From NCBI RefSeq assembly GCF_008386585.1, contig NZ_VUOB01000022.1:1-64000 (forward strand): a stretch of 64,000 nucleotides of DNA. Direction: 5' to 3'. Shown one piece after another: positions 51,438-60,526 of this stretch (the first letter of the stretch is position 1; the number at the start of each line of letters is the position of its first letter). The notes beneath the pieces are model-generated. The model was not told the DNA's origin, made no database searches, and was given only the letters and a program-made list of their open reading frames with translations. Origin of the DNA: Solihabitans fulvus (lineage in GTDB: Bacteria > Actinomycetota > Actinomycetes > Mycobacteriales > Pseudonocardiaceae). The translations under genes and the position numbers were made by a program.

Positions 51438-51475
51438 GACGAAGGCCCGGAAGCCATGGCTTCCGGGCCTTCGTC
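51438..51475. terminator. Bidirectional terminator between pepP and tRNA-Ser(GGA)
   Basis: Perfect 16-bp arms gacgaaggcccggaag (51438-51453) and cttccgggccttcgtc (51460-51475) with loop ccatgg serve the convergent pepP and tRNA genes. Confidence 0.85.
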
Positions 51476-51485
51476 GTCTCGCGAG

Positions 51486-51570
51486 CGGAGGATGGGGGAT
51501 TTGAACCCCCGAGGGTTTTATCCCAACACGATTTCCAGTCGTGCGCACTAGGCCACTATGCGAATCCTCC
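51486..51570 (-). tRNA. tRNA-Ser (anticodon GGA)
   Basis: An 85-nt class II tRNA on the minus strand with acceptor GGAGGAT/ATCCTCC, anticodon loop CTGGAAA (anticodon GGA), long variable arm and T loop GGTTCAAATCC. No CCA encoded. It is the fourth serine isoacceptor of the window. Confidence 0.95.
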
Positions 51571-51762
51571 GTGGGGAAGCCTACCCGAGCGGTGGTTGAC
51601 CAGCCAAAACGGCTGGTAGCGGCGGGTGCGCGCGCGTCGGCCACCGGCAGGATCCGGCGAAGGCCGCCACGTCCACACCTCGCGTGACCAGGACGAATGT
51701 CACGGCGGAACCCAGCGCAATCGGCATTTCGCGGCGGCGCGCTCCCGGGCGAGACTCTGCCC

Positions 51763-52464
51763 ATGAACAACAAGGTCAGCCTGCTGCGCCGGTTTCCGGT
51801 CGTGGCCGTGGTGGTGTTCGCCGTCACGGCCACGACGTCCGTCGCGCAGTTCTTCGTCACCGGCATGCTGACCTCGCTGCAACGCGACGCCGACCGGATC
51901 TCGGCGGGGCAGTGGTGGCGACCGGTCACGTCCATGTTCGTGCAGGACGGCGGCGTCGCCGGCACCGTCTTCAACCTGGCGACGCTGCTGCTGATCGGGG
52001 CGATCGCCGAGCAGCTGGTCAGCCGGCCGCGCTGGCTCGTCGGCTACTTCGGCGGCGGGCTGGTCGGCGAGTCCGCCGGCGCCCTCGGCTGGCAGCCGGT
52101 CGGCGGCGGCAACTCGGTCGCGGTGAACGGCCTCGCCGGTGTGGTGATCGTCTGCCTGCTCACCCGTCGGGGCGCCCCCGACCAGCTGACCCAGACCGCC
52201 GCGCTGCTCGTCTCGCTCTACGCGGTCGTCGAGGTGCTGTCCACCTTCCACAACGCGCTGGCCGTCCCGATCGGCTGCGCGGTGTGCGTCGCGGGCTTCA
52301 ACGTGCTGCGGGCGAGGAACACCACACTCGCGATCCGCATCGCGACCGTCCTCGCGCCGCTGTGCGCGGTGTTCCTGTTGGCCCGCACCGACATCCACGG
52401 GGCCGCGCTGACCGGCGGGCTCGTCATTGGGGCCATCAGCCTCGCGGTCGCGCGCCGGAGGTGA
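51763..52464 (+). CDS. Rhomboid-like intramembrane serine protease
   Basis: A 233-aa protein with six to seven hydrophobic segments. GQWWRPVTSMFVQDGG matches the rhomboid L1 region (usually WR..T..F.H), with Asp-Gly where many have His. GNSVAVNGLAG aligns with the active-site GASGAIFGLLG so that the Ser is kept, and the partner His is in DIHGAALTGGLVIG. The dyad is present, so proteolysis of membrane proteins is likely, but the surrounding motif is divergent. Confidence 0.75.
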   Translation: MNNKVSLLRRFPVVAVVVFAVTATTSVAQFFVTGMLTSLQRDADRISAGQWWRPVTSMFVQDGGVAGTVFNLATLLLIGAIAEQLVSRPRWLVGYFGGGLVGESAGALGWQPVGGGNSVAVNGLAGVVIVCLLTRRGAPDQLTQTAALLVSLYAVVEVLSTFHNALAVPIGCAVCVAGFNVLRARNTTLAIRIATVLAPLCAVFLLARTDIHGAALTGGLVIGAISLAVARRR

Positions 52465-52524
52465 CGAGCGTCGCCCGGCCACCCCGTTCCCTCGGATGGC
52501 CGAGCGACGTCGTGGCCGGTCGGC

Positions 52525-53175
52525 TCAGAGGCCGCCGACCTTCACCGGGAACTTGTGGATGGTGGCGACCGTGGTGTCGGGGTTCTCCAGGTCGATCAGG
52601 TCGACCGGGTTCTGCAACCGGTACAGATCGCCCTTCGGCGGGAACTGGGTGAGCTGGCCGATGAGCTTGGCAGGGTCCTTGGTGGTCAGGATCAGCGGCT
52701 CCGCCCGTTCCGGCTGTTCGATGACCATGGTGAAGCTCAGCACCATGAGCTGCTCGTACTTCGGTGGGAAGTGCTGCGTCAGCCTGAGCACGCTCTTCGG
52801 GTCGGCGTCGACGTCGTTCTGCTCGAGGGTGATGGAGCCGCCGCCGGCACGTTGGGGCAGTTCCGCGCTCATCTTGAAGCCGACCACCCGCAGCCGCACG
52901 CTGTTGTACGGGTCGTCCGGGTTGACGTCGACTCGCACCTTGATGCCGCCCCGGAAGTCCACCGTGACCAGCGCGGTCCTGATCTGGAGTGGGACGTTCA
53001 TCGCGAGCATGGACATCGGGATCTCCGCGCCGATCGGCGGCAGGCCGTGCGATCCCGGCGGCCTGGGCGGCGCGGCCTGGGCGGCCGGCGCCCCGCACAC
53101 GGCCAGCGCGGCGAGGGCGGTCAGCACCATGACCAGCAGGCGCTTCGGGGTCTGTCGTCTCACGTTGGCGAACAC
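52525..53175 (-). CDS. Secreted protein of unknown function
   Basis: A 216-aa protein with a clear signal peptide (LLVMVLTALAALAVCGAPAAQA, cleavage about residue 35). The mature part is beta-rich and cysteine-free (IRTALVTVDFRGGIKVRVDVN, VLSFTMVIEQPERAEPLILTT). I do not recognise a family. It lies convergent to the rhomboid gene and divergent from the SRP RNA gene. Confidence 0.72.
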   Translation of the reverse strand: MFANVRRQTPKRLLVMVLTALAALAVCGAPAAQAAPPRPPGSHGLPPIGAEIPMSMLAMNVPLQIRTALVTVDFRGGIKVRVDVNPDDPYNSVRLRVVGFKMSAELPQRAGGGSITLEQNDVDADPKSVLRLTQHFPPKYEQLMVLSFTMVIEQPERAEPLILTTKDPAKLIGQLTQFPPKGDLYRLQNPVDLIDLENPDTTVATIHKFPVKVGGL

Positions 53176-53369
53176 GCTGCACTGCCTCCTTGTTGGGATG
53201 ACGGAAGTTCGGCCGCTTCAGCGTTGATCGCCCCGGCCGGCTCGGAAAGCAGGTTCGCCGCACCGTGGGGTGACCTCACACAGTCAGATCAACGTGACAG
53301 CAGGTAGTGATCGAGGGGTGTCCCCCGGTCGGGCGTGAGCCCCCGCCGAGGCTTCGCTACACTTGAGCC

Positions 53370-53455
53370 GGACCCCACGCGGTGTCCATCTCGTGAATCT
53401 CCCCAGGGCCGGAAGGCAGCAAGGATAAGCGGGCTCTGACAGGTGCGTGGGGTCC
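53370..53455 (+). ncRNA. ffs: Signal recognition particle 4.5S RNA
   Basis: About 86 nt. The ends pair (ggaccccacgc with gcgtggggtcc) and the apex has the conserved Ffh-binding loops, GGAAGGCAGCA and GCGGGCTC around aaggataa. A run of five T follows at 53458-53462 and acts as terminator just before dnaX. The ffs-dnaX arrangement is common in actinobacteria. Confidence 0.93.
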
Positions 53456-53492
53456 CCTTTTTATGTCTGGGGCCCCCGGTACTGTCTACGGC

Positions 53493-55640
53493 GTGGCGCT
53501 CGCCCTTTATCGCAAGTACCGTCCGGCCACCTTCGCCGAGGTGGTGGGTCAGGAGCACGTCACCGACCCGCTGCGGATCGCCCTCGCGGCCAAGCGCGTC
53601 AACCACGCCTACCTGTTCTCCGGCCCCCGGGGCTGCGGCAAGACCTCCAGCGCCCGGATCCTGGCCCGCTCGCTGAACTGCGTGCAGGGGCCGACGCCGG
53701 ACCCGTGCGGCGTGTGCAACTCGTGCGTGGCGCTGGCCCCCAACGGCACCGGCAACGTCGACGTGATCGAGCTGGACGCGGCCAGCCACGGTGGCGTCGA
53801 CGACACCCGTGAGCTGCGGGACAAGGCGTTCTACGCGCCGGCCGAGTCGCGCTACCGGATCTTCATCATCGACGAGGCGCACATGGTCACCACGCAGGGC
53901 TTCAACGCCCTGCTGAAGATCGTGGAGGAGCCGCCGGAGCACCTGATCTTCGTCTTCGCCACCACCGAGCCGGACAAGGTGCTGCCGACGATCCGCTCGC
54001 GTACGCACCACTACCCGTTCCGGCTGATCCCGCCCGGCGCGATGCGGGCGCTGCTCGAACGCAACTGCGCCGCCGAGGGCGTCACCGTGGCCGCGCCGGT
54101 GTTTCCGCTGGTCATCAAGGCGGGCGGCGGTTCGGCGCGAGACACCCAGTCGGTGCTCGACCAGCTGCTGGCCGGCGCGGGACCGGAAGGCGTCACCTAC
54201 GACCGCGCGGTGGCGCTGCTCGGGGTCACCGACGTCGCGTTGATCGACCAGATGGTCGAGGGGCTGATCGCCGACGACGGCCCAGCCGTGTTCGGCACGG
54301 TCAACAGCCTGGTCGAGGCGGGCCACGACCCGCGAAGGTTCGCCGCCGACCTCCTCGACCGGCTGCGCGACCTGGTCCTGCTGAAGGCGGTCCCGGATGC
54401 CGCAACGAAGGGGCTCGTCGCCGCGCCGGAGGACGAGCTGGCCACGATGATCAGCCAGGCCGACCGCATGCGGGCGGGCACGCTGACCCGCTACGCCGAG
54501 ACCGTGCACGCCGGCCTCACCGAGATGCGCGGGGCGACGGCCGCGCGGCTGCTGTTGGAGCTGGTCTGCTCGCGGATGCTGCTGCCGTCGGTCGCCGACG
54601 GCGAGTCCGCGATGCTGCAACGGCTGGAGGCGCTGGAGACGCGCGCCACGCTCGCGCCCGGCGCACTCGCCGCGGCACCGGCCGCCGGTCAGGCGCCGGC
54701 GCGCGGGGGAGCGGCGGAGGACGCCGGCAGGGCCCCGGCGTTCCAGCGGCCCTCGCAGCGGCCCGCCGAACCGGCCGCGGCCGCCGAGCCAGCAAGGCGA
54801 CCCGAGCCCGCCCAGCCCGCGCGGCAGGAACGCCCCGCCGAGCCCGAAGCCGCGCCGGCCGCCCAGGCGCCCGCGCCGCAGGCCGCGCCGGTCCAGCAGC
54901 CGGTTCAGGCCGCGCCGGCCGCTTCCGTTCAGTCGGCGCCGGCAGCACCCGCGCCGACCGAGCCCGCGCAGGCAGCACCGGCACAGGAAGCGCCTGCTCA
55001 GGCGGTGCCGCAAGCGGTTGCGCCGGAGGTCGTGCAGGTCCCCGACGCGGACGTGCCCGTGTCCGGGGCGCTGGACGCGGTGGCCGTCCGCCGGGTGTGG
55101 CCGCAGCTGCTCGCCGCCGTGCGGGCCGCCAGCCGCAGCACCGAGGCGATGTTGAGCAACGCCACCGTGCAGGAGGTCGCCGGCAACACCGTGGTGGTCT
55201 CGCACACCTCGGCCCCGCTGGCCCGCAGGCTGGCCGAGCCGCGCAACTCCGACGCCATCGCGCAGGCGCTGACCTCGGTGCTCGGCGGCCAGTGGCAGGT
55301 CCGCTGCGTGCACGGCGAGCCCGGCGCGGTGGCCGCTGCGCCCGCCGCGGCCAAGCCGGCCAGGCCGGCGCCGACCAGGCCGAGCCAGGGCGCGCCGCGC
55401 GAGGACGGCGAGCAGCCGCCGCAGCGCAGGATGGTGCCCTCGCGCGACACCACGCCGCTGCCGCCCGAGCCGCCGGAGCTCGACGAGCCGCCGCCGCCGG
55501 AGCCGGAGGACGAGGAGGAGCTGCTTGCCGAGGCGGCCCGTCCGCAGGAGCCGGGTACCGATGGCAAGCGTCTTGACCCTGAGGAGATCGCGCTCCAGCT
55601 GCTGGCCGATGAGTTGGGTGCCAAGCCGTTGAAGTCCTGA
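53493..55640 (+). CDS. dnaX: DNA polymerase III subunit gamma/tau
   Basis: A 715-aa clamp-loader ATPase. GTG 53493 gives the standard start ALYRKYRPATFAEVVGQ. Walker A is GPRGCGKTS, the zinc module is formed by cysteines in SLNCVQGPTPDPCGVCNSC, Walker B is FIIDEAHM. Residues about 395-520 are an Ala/Pro-rich linker, then a tau-like domain (VRRVWPQLLAAVRAASRST) and an acidic, Pro-rich tail. I see no A-rich slippery site for a gamma-producing frameshift. The last 40 codons recur three more times downstream in a 149-bp tandem array. Confidence 0.95.
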   Translation: MALALYRKYRPATFAEVVGQEHVTDPLRIALAAKRVNHAYLFSGPRGCGKTSSARILARSLNCVQGPTPDPCGVCNSCVALAPNGTGNVDVIELDAASHGGVDDTRELRDKAFYAPAESRYRIFIIDEAHMVTTQGFNALLKIVEEPPEHLIFVFATTEPDKVLPTIRSRTHHYPFRLIPPGAMRALLERNCAAEGVTVAAPVFPLVIKAGGGSARDTQSVLDQLLAGAGPEGVTYDRAVALLGVTDVALIDQMVEGLIADDGPAVFGTVNSLVEAGHDPRRFAADLLDRLRDLVLLKAVPDAATKGLVAAPEDELATMISQADRMRAGTLTRYAETVHAGLTEMRGATAARLLLELVCSRMLLPSVADGESAMLQRLEALETRATLAPGALAAAPAAGQAPARGGAAEDAGRAPAFQRPSQRPAEPAAAAEPARRPEPAQPARQERPAEPEAAPAAQAPAPQAAPVQQPVQAAPAASVQSAPAAPAPTEPAQAAPAQEAPAQAVPQAVAPEVVQVPDADVPVSGALDAVAVRRVWPQLLAAVRAASRSTEAMLSNATVQEVAGNTVVVSHTSAPLARRLAEPRNSDAIAQALTSVLGGQWQVRCVHGEPGAVAAAPAAAKPARPAPTRPSQGAPREDGEQPPQRRMVPSRDTTPLPPEPPELDEPPPPEPEDEEELLAEAARPQEPGTDGKRLDPEEIALQLLADELGAKPLKS

Positions 55641-56087
55641 GGCCACGGTGTGCCTGGGCCGGTGCGGAGCTGCTTGCTGAGGCGGCTCGCCCGCAGGAGC
55701 CGGGTACCGATGGCAAGCGTCTTGATCCCGAGGAGATCGCGCTCCAGCTGCTGGCCGATGAGTTGGGTGCCAAGCCGTTGAAGTCCTGAGGCCACGGTGT
55801 GCCTGGGCCGGCGAGGAGCTGCTTGCTGAGGCGGCTCGCCCGCAGGAGCCGGGCACCGACGGTAAGCGTCTTGATCCCGAGGAGATCGCGCTTCAACTGC
55901 TCGCTGACGAGTTGGGTGCCAAGCCGCTGAAGTCCTGAGCCCATGGTGTGCCTGGGCCGGTGCGGAGTTGCTTGCTGAGGCGGCCCGTCCGCAGGAGCCG
56001 GGCACCGACGGTAAGCGCCTTGATCCTGAGGAGATCGCGCTGCAACTGCTGGCTGACGAGTTGGGTGCCAAGCCGTTGAAGTCCTGA
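55521..56087 (+). repeat. Four-copy 149-bp tandem array of the dnaX 3' end
   Basis: Copy 1 is the end of dnaX (55521-55640). Copies 2-4 begin at 55670, 55819 and 55968 and end in TGA at 55789, 55938 and 56087. Each has 40 codons for LLAEAARPQEPGTDGKRLDP and then EEIALQLLADELGAKPLKS plus stop, with a similar 29-bp spacer containing ggtgtgcctgggccgg. By eye, 16 codons vary among the copies and every change is synonymous. The period is not a multiple of three, so each copy is in another frame, and no start codon lies between copies. Copies 3 and 4 share several variants not found in copies 1 and 2. Confidence 0.95.
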
Positions 56088-56141
56088 GCCCGCGATGAGT
56101 CCGCGCCTGCGTCGTGCCGGCGCGGACACACCGCGGGTGGA

Positions 56142-57938
56142 TCAGCGGGTCAGGACCCTGGCCACGAAGGCCGCCGCCTTGGGGTAGGCGTCCAGGCGGT
56201 TGGTCCGCTTGGCCAGGCCGTGGCCCTCGTCGCCGTACACCAGCAGCTCGCACTCGACGCCGTGCTCGTGCAGCGCCTCGGCCACCTGCTCGGCCTCGCT
56301 GAGCGGCACCCGCGAGTCGTTCGCGCCGTGGATCACGAACAGCGGCGCGCGGATCTGGTCGACCCGGTTCAGCGGCGAGGCGCTGTGCAGGAACTCGCGG
56401 TCGCGCTCCAGCGAGCCGTACTCGCGCTCGCGGATCGCGCGCCGGTACGGCGAGGTGTTCTCCAGGAAGCTGACCAGCGAGGAGATCCCCACGATGTCCA
56501 CCCCGGCCGCCCAGCGCTCCGGCTGGAACGCGAGCCCGGCGAGCACGAGGTAGCCGCCGTAGGACCCGCCCCACAGCGCGGCCCTGCTCGGGTCGAGGCC
56601 GAGCGAGGGCAGCCAGTCGTGCAGCGCGGCGAGGTCGGCGACCGCGTCCAGCCTGCGGCGCACGTCGTCGGCCGAGTACCAGCGCTTGCCGTAGCCCGTC
56701 GAGCCGCGCACGTTGGGCACCAGCACGGCGTGCCCGGCCGCCACCAACCCCTGCACGATCGCGTTGAACATCAGCGTGGACTGGCTTTCCGGGCCGCCGT
56801 GCAACACCAGCACGGCCGAGCCAGCGACACCGTCCACTGTGGACGTTGGCCGGTAGACGAGGCAGGGCACCAGTTCGCCATCCGGGGTCGGCACCCGGTG
56901 GTGGCTCGGGGTGACCAGCGCGTCGGCGAACGCGGCGGACGAGTCGGTCAGCGCGCGCGTCGCGCCCGTGTCGGCCTCGACCAGCAGCACGTCGCCGGGG
57001 GTGGTCGGCCCGCTGAACGTCAGCACCGCGAACCGGGAGTCCGGCGACCACACCGGTTCCGGCAGCGGATAGCGCACCCAGCCGTCCTCCGGCAGCGGCA
57101 CCGACCGCAGCCGCGCGCCCGTCGTCGCGTCGTGCAGCGCGAGCCGCGCGGCCCCGTCGTCGTTGGCCAGCACCAACAGCAGCCTGCCGTCCGGCGACGG
57201 GTAGCCGATCAGGTCGAACTCGTCGTCGGTGACCAGCCAGGACCACTCGCCCTCGTGGTGCCTGGCGATGCCGGTCAGGTCCCGTCCCCGGTTGCTGGTG
57301 ACCACCAGCGAGCCGTCGGGCAGCCAGTTCGGGTGCGTGTTCTTGGCGTGCTGGTTCTCGTCGGTCAGCTCGCGGACGTCCCCGTCCGCGACCACCAGCA
57401 CCTGGTCGGAGTGCGGCGGCACGGCCGGCATCCGGATCGCGAGCCGTTCGCCGTCCTGGGACAGCGTGCCGTCCATCACCATGCCGCCGCGCGCGAAGAG
57501 CACCCGCTCGACACCAGTGGACACCTCGCGGACCACGACGTCGAAGTCGACGCGGTTGCGGCGGTTCGTCAGGTACACCACGCGGTCCGGCAGCACCTGG
57601 ATCGGGCTGTGGATGAAGTTCGGGTCGTGCACCAGCGGTTCGAGATCGGCCAGCGTCGCGGGGCGCTCGGGCAGCGGGTCGAGCCGCAGCAGCGAGAGCT
57701 GCGTTCGCTCGTTGCCGCCGTCGTCGTGCGCCACCAGCACGGCCCGCTCGCCGGGCAGGTAGTGGCCGGAGCACTTGCCGGGCAGGTCAGTCAGCCTGGT
57801 CACCGTGCCGTCCTGGCCGAGCTCGACGAGCTGGACCGAGCCCGTCTCGTCCCAGCCGGCCAGCACCCGCCCCGCGTCGTCCACGTCGAAGGCGCGCCAG
57901 GTGCGCCGTTCCATCAGTTGTTCGATATCCGTCCCCAT
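56142..57938 (-). CDS. S9-family prolyl oligopeptidase-type peptidase
   Basis: A 598-aa serine peptidase. The N-terminal two thirds is a beta-propeller; the C-terminal alpha/beta-hydrolase domain has LHGGPESQS (oxyanion region), nucleophile GGSYGGYLVL, Asp in IHGANDSRVP and His in GDEGHGLAK. No signal peptide, so cytosolic. ATG 57938 or 57947 (overlapping the amidase stop) are both possible. The gene is convergent to dnaX and ends 55 bp from the repeat array. Confidence 0.9.
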   Translation of the reverse strand: MGTDIEQLMERRTWRAFDVDDAGRVLAGWDETGSVQLVELGQDGTVTRLTDLPGKCSGHYLPGERAVLVAHDDGGNERTQLSLLRLDPLPERPATLADLEPLVHDPNFIHSPIQVLPDRVVYLTNRRNRVDFDVVVREVSTGVERVLFARGGMVMDGTLSQDGERLAIRMPAVPPHSDQVLVVADGDVRELTDENQHAKNTHPNWLPDGSLVVTSNRGRDLTGIARHHEGEWSWLVTDDEFDLIGYPSPDGRLLLVLANDDGAARLALHDATTGARLRSVPLPEDGWVRYPLPEPVWSPDSRFAVLTFSGPTTPGDVLLVEADTGATRALTDSSAAFADALVTPSHHRVPTPDGELVPCLVYRPTSTVDGVAGSAVLVLHGGPESQSTLMFNAIVQGLVAAGHAVLVPNVRGSTGYGKRWYSADDVRRRLDAVADLAALHDWLPSLGLDPSRAALWGGSYGGYLVLAGLAFQPERWAAGVDIVGISSLVSFLENTSPYRRAIREREYGSLERDREFLHSASPLNRVDQIRAPLFVIHGANDSRVPLSEAEQVAEALHEHGVECELLVYGDEGHGLAKRTNRLDAYPKAAAFVARVLTR

Positions 57939-57946
57939 GCTGATCA

Positions 57947-58846
57947 TTATCCCAGGTAGGACGCGATCGCCGAGGCGATCGCGTCCGCGTAGCGCTGGCG
58001 CCCCTCGGCGCTGCTGAGGGTGCTGGCCTCGGCGGAGTCGCGCATGTTTCCGCACTCCACCAACACCTTCGGCTGCTCGGACAGGTTCAGCCCGGCGAGG
58101 TCCGCGCGCCCGTCGAGGCCGTTCGAGCCGATGTAGTTCGCGGTGGGGAACCCGGCGGCCACCATGGCGTCGCGCAGGGTGTTCGCCAGCCTCGTCGTCG
58201 GCGCGCCCTGCGCCGCGTTGACCGGCGGATTCGGGTAGGCGACGTGGAAGCCGTGCGCGCCCGAGGTGAGCGAGCCGTCCGCGTGGATGGACACCACGGC
58301 CGCCGCGTTGGCCCGGTTGCCGATCCCGGCCCGCTCGTCGACGCACGGTCCGACGCTGGTGTCGTCCTGTCGGGTCAGCACCACCTGGTAGCCCTTGGCC
58401 GTCAGCGCGGTGCGGACCCGGAGGCTGACGTCCCAGGTGAAGGCGTGCTCCGAGTAGCCGGCGTTGGTCGCGGTCCCGGTGGTGTCGCACTCCTTGGTCT
58501 GCCCGCGCCCGGCCGGCACCTGCCGGTTGATCGCGGTGGGGTTCGCGGCGTTGCCGCCGTTGTGGCCAGGATCGAGCACGACCACCTGCCCCGGCTTGGC
58601 GGCCAGCTGCTTCGGTGCCGACGTGCCGGGGGCGGCCGGGCTGCTCGGCGCTGGGTTGCTCGGCGCCGGGCTGCCGGCGGCGGGGCTGCTCGGGGCCGGG
58701 CTGGTCGCCGACGACGGGGCCGAGGACGAGGTCGCGCCCGCGCTGGCCGGCTGCGGCTGGCCTGCCGCCGTCGGTCGGCTGCAACCGGACAGGAGCAGGC
58801 AGGCGGTGGCGAGGGTGGCCACCGCGACCAGAGGGGATCGCTGCAC
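57947..58846 (-). CDS. N-acetylmuramoyl-L-alanine amidase, lipoprotein form (Ami1-like)
   Basis: A 299-aa exported amidase corresponding to Rv3717. The signal peptide ends in the lipobox LLSGC, followed by about 55 residues of Ser/Ala/Pro linker. The amidase_3 domain has zinc ligands in [11 protein letters not shown] (His), a Glu in GYSEHAFTW and His in VVSIHADGS, with the catalytic Glu in [10 protein letters not shown]. It cleaves the peptide stem from muramic acid in peptidoglycan. It overlaps the S9 gene start and is divergent from ybaB. Confidence 0.9.
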   Translation of the reverse strand: MQRSPLVAVATLATACLLLSGCSRPTAAGQPQPASAGATSSSAPSSATSPAPSSPAAGSPAPSNPAPSSPAAPGTSAPKQLAAKPGQVVVLDPGHNGGNAANPTAINRQVPAGRGQTKECDTTGTATNAGYSEHAFTWDVSLRVRTALTAKGYQVVLTRQDDTSVGPCVDERAGIGNRANAAAVVSIHADGSLTSGAHGFHVAYPNPPVNAAQGAPTTRLANTLRDAMVAAGFPTANYIGSNGLDGRADLAGLNLSEQPKVLVECGNMRDSAEASTLSSAEGRQRYADAIASAIASYLG

Positions 58847-58923
58847 GTCGCCTACGGTGCCAGAGTCGGCACGGTTACCCTGGCAGTACGCCAGAGTTGG
58901 TGGCAGGACCGACGAGAGGAACC

Positions 58924-59268
58924 GTGGTGCAACCCGGTCAGATGCAGCAAATCCTCCAGCAGGCGCAGCAGATGCAGCAGCAGCTCGTCGCCGCGCAGCA
59001 GGAACTCGCCGACGCGGAGGTGACCGGAACCGCCGGCGGCGGCCTGGTGACCGCCACCGTCACCGGCAGCGGCGAGCTCAAGGGCCTGGAGATCGACCCC
59101 AAGGCGGTCGACCCCGAGGACACCGAGACTCTTGCCGACCTGGTGGTGGCGGCCGTTCGCGACGCCAACCGGGCCGCGCAGGAACTCGCCGCCGAGAAGA
59201 TGGGACCGCTCAGCAGCGGCATGAGCGGGCTCGGCGACCTGGGCAGCCTCGGTCTGCCCGGCTTCTAG
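58924..59268 (+). CDS. YbaB/EbfC-family nucleoid-associated protein
   Basis: A 114-aa DNA-binding protein. The N-terminal glutamine-rich helix ([15 protein letters not shown]) is followed by the family core [21 protein letters not shown] and helix [15 protein letters not shown]. It probably compacts DNA or assists RecR-dependent repair. It forms the usual ybaB-recR pair with the next gene, 15 bp away. GTG 58924 or 58927 starts it, after GAGAGGAA. Confidence 0.92.
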   Translation: MVQPGQMQQILQQAQQMQQQLVAAQQELADAEVTGTAGGGLVTATVTGSGELKGLEIDPKAVDPEDTETLADLVVAAVRDANRAAQELAAEKMGPLSSGMSGLGDLGSLGLPGF

Positions 59269-59283
59269 TAACGGACGGACGGG

Positions 59284-59892
59284 GTGTACGAGGGCCCGGT
59301 ACAGGACCTGATCGACGAGCTGGGGCGGCTGCCTGGGGTCGGGCCGAAGAGCGCCCAGCGCATCGCGTTCCACCTGCTCGCGGCGGAGCCCGCCGACATC
59401 GCCCGGTTGCAGGACGCGCTGCAACGGGTGAAGGAGGGCGTCGTCTTCTGTGAGGTGTGCGGCAACGTCTCCGAGGAGACGCAGTGCCGGATCTGCCGCG
59501 ACGCGCGGCGCGACTCGACCGTGGTGTGCGTGGTCGAGGAGCCCAAGGACGTGGTCGCCGTCGAGCGGACCAGGGAGTTCAAGGGCCGCTACCACGTGCT
59601 CGGCGGGGCGCTCGACCCGTTGTCCGGGGTCGGTCCCGACCAGCTGCGGATCCGGCAACTGCTGGCCAGGCTCGGCGCGGCCGACGGCGGGGCGGAGATC
59701 TCCGAGATCATCATCGCCACCGACCCGAACACCGAGGGCGAGGCCACCGCGACGTACCTGGTGCGGATGCTGCGCGACTTCCCAGGGCTGACCGTGACCC
59801 GGCTGGCCTCCGGCCTGCCGATGGGCGGCGACCTGGAGTTCGCCGACGAGCTCACCCTCGGCCGGGCGCTGTCCGGCCGCCGCGCGATGTGA
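59284..59892 (+). CDS. recR: Recombination mediator RecR
   Basis: A 202-aa protein of the RecFOR pathway that helps load RecA at gaps. It shows the HhH motif ([20 protein letters not shown]), the C4 zinc finger (CEVCGN and CRIC) and the Toprim domain ([29 protein letters not shown]). Starts GTG 59284. Confidence 0.95.
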   Translation: MYEGPVQDLIDELGRLPGVGPKSAQRIAFHLLAAEPADIARLQDALQRVKEGVVFCEVCGNVSEETQCRICRDARRDSTVVCVVEEPKDVVAVERTREFKGRYHVLGGALDPLSGVGPDQLRIRQLLARLGAADGGAEISEIIIATDPNTEGEATATYLVRMLRDFPGLTVTRLASGLPMGGDLEFADELTLGRALSGRRAM

Positions 59893-60506
59893 CCGAGGCC
59901 GGTCAGGGCGGCGTCCCGCGAGCCGGCGGGCGCCGTCCTGCCGTCTCAGTTCTTTCCGCTGTGTCTGTGGCGGCGGCGGTTTTGGCCGCGCCTGCCCGGC
60001 TTGGCGGGGTGCGGGTGTTGGCGGTGGACGGGCCGTCCGGGGCGGGCAAGTCGACCGTGGCCCGCGCGGTCGGGGCGGCCCTGCGCGAGCGGGGTGTCGC
60101 GGTCGAATCGGTGCCCACCGACGACTTCGCCACCTGGGACGACCCGGTGTCATGGTGGCCGAGGCTGGTGGACGGCGTGCTCGATCCGCTGCGGCGCGGC
60201 TCGCCCGGCCGGTACCGGCGGACGACCTGGGACGGTAGCGTGCCCCGGCTCGGCGAGTGGCGCGAGGTGCCCGTGCCGGACGTGCTGGTGGTCGAGGGCG
60301 TGTCCTCGGCGCGGCGTTCGGCGCGGCCGTCACTGAGCCTCGCGGTGTGGGTGGAGCTGGCCGAGGAAATGCGGCTCGAGCGCGCGGTGGCCAGGGACGG
60401 CGAGTCCAGCCGGGAGCAGTTGCGTCGGTGGCAGGCGTTCGAGCGGGGTTGGTTCGCGGTGGACGGCACGCGCGCGGCGGCGGGACTGCGGGTGGCAAGC
60501 CCCTAG
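59889..60506 (+). CDS. Uridine kinase-like P-loop NTPase
   Basis: A 205-aa protein with Walker [10 protein letters not shown] at 48-56, acidic residues in [12 protein letters not shown] after strand 2 and [12 protein letters not shown], resembling the (d)NK/uridine kinase fold common after recR in this family. A Trp-rich substrate region ([13 protein letters not shown]) is noted. It likely phosphorylates a nucleoside or small metabolite. GTG 59889 overlaps the recR stop by 4 bp. Confidence 0.75.
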   Translation: MTEAGQGGVPRAGGRRPAVSVLSAVSVAAAVLAAPARLGGVRVLAVDGPSGAGKSTVARAVGAALRERGVAVESVPTDDFATWDDPVSWWPRLVDGVLDPLRRGSPGRYRRTTWDGSVPRLGEWREVPVPDVLVVEGVSSARRSARPSLSLAVWVELAEEMRLERAVARDGESSREQLRRWQAFERGWFAVDGTRAAAGLRVASP

Positions 60507-60526
60507 TTGGATCAGAACAGCCGCCG

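Noticed and set aside
53493..55640. Programmed frameshift in dnaX producing a gamma form
   Set aside because: No A-rich slippery heptamer or stem-loop of the E. coli or Thermus type was seen in the region between the ATPase and tau-like domains.
55521..56087. CRISPR-like array
   Set aside because: The units are 149 bp, nearly identical throughout and coding-derived; there are no short repeats alternating with unique spacers and no cas genes.
54517..57774. Very long minus-strand open frame across dnaX, the repeat array and the S9 gene
   Set aside because: It is antisense to dnaX, whose protein motifs are unmistakable. Its product is a low-complexity Arg/Ala/Pro string typical of high-GC shadow frames, and part of it arises from the 149-bp repeat.
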